Source of the DNA: [Mycobacterium] zoologicum
GTDB taxonomy: Bacteria > Actinomycetota > Actinomycetes > Mycobacteriales > Mycobacteriaceae
Assembly (NCBI RefSeq): GCF_020172665.1
Contig: NZ_CP083985.1
Coordinates: forward strand, 592,819-656,818
Direction of reading: 5' to 3'
Length of the DNA: 64,000 bases
Shown: positions 61,451 to 64,000 of the stretch, piece by piece
How the letters are laid out: the number at the start of each line of letters is the position of its first letter
Numbering within the stretch: position 1 is the first letter of the stretch
Notes under the pieces: model-generated
What the model was told of the DNA's origin: nothing
The model's database searches: none
Seen by the model: only the letters and a program-made list of their open reading frames with translations
Program-made: the position numbers and the translations under genes

Positions 61451-61906
61451 CTAACCGGCTGCACCGCCGATGACTCCCAGGTGATCGCGCAGATCACCTT
61501 TGAGGTCGAACATCGAATAATCCCGGAAGCTGAACCGCCAGACGCCGTCGACTCGCTCGAACTCGTCGTGGTAGCGACCGGCCGCGATCACCTGCAGCGC
61601 AATCTGTTCGGTCTGCTGCAGCACCGTGTAGTAGGACCGGCAGGTCGCGGTCCCGGCCGCCTCGTCGATGTCCAGGATCGGATTGGTGACCACATGCTTG
61701 GTGCGCGGAGTGCCGTCGGCGTGAATCCTGACCAGACCGCGCCACAGTTCCAGGATTCCGGCGTGATCGAGGATGACGTTGCCGTCCGGGTCGGCCTTGA
61801 TCCGGGCGTGGGTGAACAGCGCGGCGACGCCGTCCAGGTCACCGGCGTCCATCAGCTCGGCGTAGCGGTACAGCAGGTTGGTGATCGACACCGCACTGGG
61901 ATTCAT
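61451..61906 (-). CDS. SnoaL/NTF2-like protein
   Basis: The 151-residue protein starts at ATG 61906 and overlaps the lipoprotein stop by ATGA. The NTF2 cone fold is suggested by LLYRYAELMDAGDLDGVAALFTHARI and RYHDEFERVDGVWRFSFRDYSMFDLKGDL. Family members include isomerases, dehydratases and binding proteins. It is the last gene of the DUF4226-protease/lipoprotein operon. Confidence 0.85.
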   Translation of the reverse strand: MNPSAVSITNLLYRYAELMDAGDLDGVAALFTHARIKADPDGNVILDHAGILELWRGLVRIHADGTPRTKHVVTNPILDIDEAAGTATCRSYYTVLQQTEQIALQVIAAGRYHDEFERVDGVWRFSFRDYSMFDLKGDLRDHLGVIGGAAG

Positions 61907-62445
61907 GGCCGCTGCTTTCGCTGCTCTTCCTGGTGCTTCAATTCCACCGCCGGTACCAGACTGATTCCTGCCAGGCAGTCGTCTTTGACACGAATTCCGA
62001 ATCCCAGCTCTCCCCAGTCATAGGACACCGTCCAGCCGAATGATTCATATATCGAATGGCCGGTGACGCCGTACGTCAGCTCAACCGTCGGATAATGTGT
62101 CTTGATCATGTCGGCTGTGATGCACTGATCCGATTGAGTGCCGAATCCCGCGTAGGTCCACGCACCATCCCTAATGGTGATGGTGGAGGAAGGCACCGTC
62201 AGCGCGTCGCTGAATTGCACTGGACCGCCATTCCATCGGGCCGGGCTTTGGTCACTCTGCGTCATGGATGTCCCGAGGAGCGCCTCCATTCTCTCCACGG
62301 TCAGTGGAACCAGGCTCACGGCGCGCTCCACCAACTGCCAGACGTCCTGAGGTGGTTCTGATCTGGTCACGGCAGTCCCCTTCTCCAGTTCTGTGCAGCC
62401 AACGGTGAAGCAGGCGATGGCGAGTAGCACTGCGAGCCACCTCAT
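61903..62445 (-). CDS. Lipoprotein, putative partner or immunity protein of the DUF4226-metallopeptidase
   Basis: A start at ATG 62445 (MRWLAVLLAIACFTVGC) overlaps the preceding stop by ATGA and gives 180 residues with a lipobox TVGC. An ATG 12 bases earlier is also possible. The mature domain resembles small mycobacterial lipoproteins of the LppA/DUF4853 kind (VWQLVERAVSLVPLTVERMEALLG; YDWGELGFGIRVKDDCLAGISLVP). Tight coupling to the metallopeptidase suggests it works with or against that protein at the membrane. Confidence 0.72.
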   Translation of the reverse strand: MRWLAVLLAIACFTVGCTELEKGTAVTRSEPPQDVWQLVERAVSLVPLTVERMEALLGTSMTQSDQSPARWNGGPVQFSDALTVPSSTITIRDGAWTYAGFGTQSDQCITADMIKTHYPTVELTYGVTGHSIYESFGWTVSYDWGELGFGIRVKDDCLAGISLVPAVELKHQEEQRKQRP

Positions 62446-63416
62446 TTGGCCGGACATCCCTGGCCGTAGTAGTCGTGATACGTACTGGCGGGCTCCGTCG
62501 AAGGATGCAGCGAGCCGAACTCCTTGCCGATCGCGGTGATCGCGGTCTGGTAGGCGCCTTGAGTGCTGCCCGCCTGGAGGTAGTTGTCGTAGATCCGTTC
62601 GAATTTGTCGTCCGATCCGCCTGGGCGAACAATGTCCGGGCCGCCGTTCGCCAGAATCTCACGCTCCACCTTGATCATGTTCATGGTTGCGGCGCCCTCG
62701 TTGTCGAGCTGCGACTGAATGCATGATTCGCGTGAGCTTCGGTCTATTGTGGGCGCTCCGTATCGTGCGTGGCCGATTTCGTGAGAAATTGCGTTGACCA
62801 ACTGTGCTGGATCATTTTTCAGGTTCGGGTCGATATTGATCACCTTCCCCGGTTCGCCGGGCGTGCCGTACCGCGTATAGGTTCCCTCGTCGGGTTTGAA
62901 GGTGAATTCCCACCCGTCGGCCTTGAGTTTTCCCCACTCGTCGAGCAGGGTCGGTGACTTCGACGCGATCTTCCACGCCTCGTCGTTGATCGGCAGATCG
63001 CCGGGTTTCGGGTCACCCGGCACGGTCTTGTCATCCCAGGGCCAGGGGGCGATCTTGTCCAGCGGATGGGCGATCGCATAGCGGCCGGTCAGCGCCTGCA
63101 CCGCCGCGGCCCTGGCCAGGCTGTCGGCGGCCGCGTCGGCGACCACCTGGTGGATCTCCCTGGTCTTGACGGCCAGATACTGCTGAAACTGACGGGACCC
63201 CGCCGGGGTATCCAGGGCCGGCCAGCGGGCGGCGGACTGCCTGATCTCGGCTTCGACCACGTCAAGGCGCTGGCGGCAGAACATATTGTGCTGGTAGGCG
63301 CCACGCAGCACCGCCTCGAACTCGTGGTCTGCGACAACGGACTCCGCCAGTCGCTGCGCCAAGAGCGCCTCGCGTGCCCGCGCGGCATCGGCGAAAGCGC
63401 CAAGCTCGTCGGGCAT
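62442..63416 (-). CDS. DUF4226 protein with C-terminal zinc metallopeptidase domain
   Basis: A start at ATG 63416 (MPDELGAFADAARAREALL) gives 324 residues; an upstream ATG at 63467 is possible. Residues 1-115 are helical and match DUF4226, found in mycobacterial proteins linked to ESX-type secretion. After a Pro-rich linker a catalytic domain carries HEIGH (212-216, HExxH) and Glu240 (NEGAA) as likely third zinc ligand. Cysteines at 232 and near the C-terminus could pair. The layout resembles a WXG-like trafficking domain joined to a toxin domain. There is no signal peptide. Confidence 0.75.
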   Translation of the reverse strand: MPDELGAFADAARAREALLAQRLAESVVADHEFEAVLRGAYQHNMFCRQRLDVVEAEIRQSAARWPALDTPAGSRQFQQYLAVKTREIHQVVADAAADSLARAAAVQALTGRYAIAHPLDKIAPWPWDDKTVPGDPKPGDLPINDEAWKIASKSPTLLDEWGKLKADGWEFTFKPDEGTYTRYGTPGEPGKVINIDPNLKNDPAQLVNAISHEIGHARYGAPTIDRSSRESCIQSQLDNEGAATMNMIKVEREILANGGPDIVRPGGSDDKFERIYDNYLQAGSTQGAYQTAITAIGKEFGSLHPSTEPASTYHDYYGQGCPAK

Positions 63417-63483
63417 AGCGACAAACGTAGCGACCGCGCGCAGTGCTGGGTAGTCACTCCGATCCATGCGCCACACTGATCCC

Positions 63484-63801
63484 ATGACTCGCCACCAGGT
63501 GCAGCTGCTGACCCGCGACGGCTGCCAGGTCTGCGAAAAGGTGCATGCCCAGCTCACTCGCCTGGCCGACGAGCTGGACTTCGACCTGCTGACCACCGAC
63601 GTCGACGCCGCCGCGGCGGCCGGGGACAGCGCGCTGCGGGCCGAATTCGGTGACCGGCTGCCGGTGGTGCTGCTCGACGGCGCCGAGCACAGCTACTGGG
63701 AGGTCGACGAGCCGCGGCTGCGCGCCGATCTCGCCGAATTTGGTGGGCTAGCTGTAACTCCCAGACAGGTTGTGAACGGCGTGGTGAGCGGAAGTAGGTG
63801 A
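63484..63801 (+). CDS. Glutaredoxin-like protein, Rv0508-like, with altered 3' end
   Basis: ATG 63484 opens a 105-residue frame with thioredoxin-fold motifs: LLTRDGCQVCEKVHAQL (CxxC), DRLPVVLLDGAEHSYWEVDEPRL. The native protein should end near DEPRLRADL. The last about 19 residues (from GGLAVTPRQ) seem to come from inserted DNA that also holds the 63799-63860 inverted repeat. It is divergent from the DUF4226 gene. Confidence 0.78.
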   Translation: MTRHQVQLLTRDGCQVCEKVHAQLTRLADELDFDLLTTDVDAAAAAGDSALRAEFGDRLPVVLLDGAEHSYWEVDEPRLRADLAEFGGLAVTPRQVVNGVVSGSR

Positions 63802-64000
63802 GGACCTCCGGTATCGGTGTGGTTACCAAACACGCACATCCGATTACCGAGAGGTCCTCATGGTCCACGCTAACCTCGATTTTTCGTAGGACTTGATGTG
63901 GGCCGGGTCTGGTGCTGGATTGTGTTGTCCGGTGGTGGTTTTGCGTGGTGGGCGTGGCCGGTCGGCCCGTGTCGCCGGGTTGGGCGGGCGTCCTTTGGGG
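63755..64000 (+). mobile_element. Probable insertion-sequence end (IS481-like), partial
   Basis: An inverted repeat (63799-63817 with 63840-63860, TGAGGACCTC in both arms) precedes ATG 63860, which opens MVHANLDFS and then TAG at 63887. From memory, many actinobacterial IS481-type transposases begin MVHAN after a similar hairpin. The early stop and unassignable 64-kb end point to a truncated or decayed copy. The left boundary near 63755 is a guess from loss of similarity to glutaredoxin. Confidence 0.4.

Noticed and set aside
63554..63868. Minus-strand frame beginning MDHEDLSVIGC
   Set aside because: It runs through the inverted repeat and antisense to the glutaredoxin gene, with no recognisable domain.

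Overview
The window is a GC-rich actinobacterial chromosome segment from a mycobacterium (Mycobacterium in the broad sense). This rests on gene order and on recognisable lineage proteins: RamB, isocitrate lyase, HbhA, MshA, SenX3-RegX3, LprQ (LdtMt5-like), PGRS-type glycine-rich repeats, DUF2993 and DUF4226. The backbone follows the M. tuberculosis order from about Rv0464c to Rv0508, judged from memory without alignment. The mycolic-acid methyltransferase genes expected near Rv0469-Rv0470c and at Rv0503c are absent, as are Rv0488, Rv0492c-Rv0494 and the mmpS2/mmpL2 block. The species cannot be fixed from the sequence; PGRS proteins without a PE domain suggest a non-tuberculous species.

Layout. 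0-9.1 kb: a membrane fusion resembling isoprenoid-alcohol kinases, a CMD-family protein, ramB, an acyl-ACP thioesterase, isocitrate lyase and a 3-hydroxyacyl-CoA dehydrogenase (fatty-acid and glyoxylate metabolism), then a TetR regulator, a DUF445 protein and an XRE regulator. 9.1-18 kb: hbhA, two small envelope proteins, deoC, two DUF2993 paralogues, a nitrilase-family hydrolase, a RelJK toxin-antitoxin pair, murB, an L,D-transpeptidase lipoprotein and an SDR. 18-25.2 kb: a poly-cysteine leader peptide ahead of a ROK regulator and mshA (mycothiol synthesis), then a YbjN protein, a cutinase, gpm1 and the phosphate-sensing senX3-regX3 pair preceded by PHO-box-like 11-bp repeats.

25.2-51.3 kb is an accessory block. 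It starts with a three-gene assembly line: (1) FAAL-ACP-KS-AT-KR-ACP; (2) C-A-PCP followed by two KAS III domains, the second without a catalytic triad; (3) an NAD(P)-dependent reductase. The reading is that a fatty acid is activated, extended once, reduced, condensed with an amino acid (serine-like code) and then processed by the KAS III module. I do not recognise it as a described pathway, and it is the main discovery candidate. It is followed by two small toxin-antitoxin-like pairs, an AAA/DUF4143 ATPase with four 22-bp iterons in its promoter, an HNH-endonuclease remnant, an exported PGRS protein with a probable 3' frameshift, and a minus-strand amidase / FAD oxidase / ABC transporter group.

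51.3-64 kb returns to the backbone: Rv0495c-like protein, exopolyphosphatase, a membrane protein, a TIM-barrel protein, an acyl-CoA thioesterase-like protein, proC, a small HTH protein, a 33-residue basic protein, an SDR, an acyltransferase, a MaoC-like protein and serB1. A three-gene operon that looks like a secreted DUF4226-metallopeptidase with a lipoprotein partner follows. The window ends in a glutaredoxin-like gene whose tail seems to run into an insertion-sequence end.
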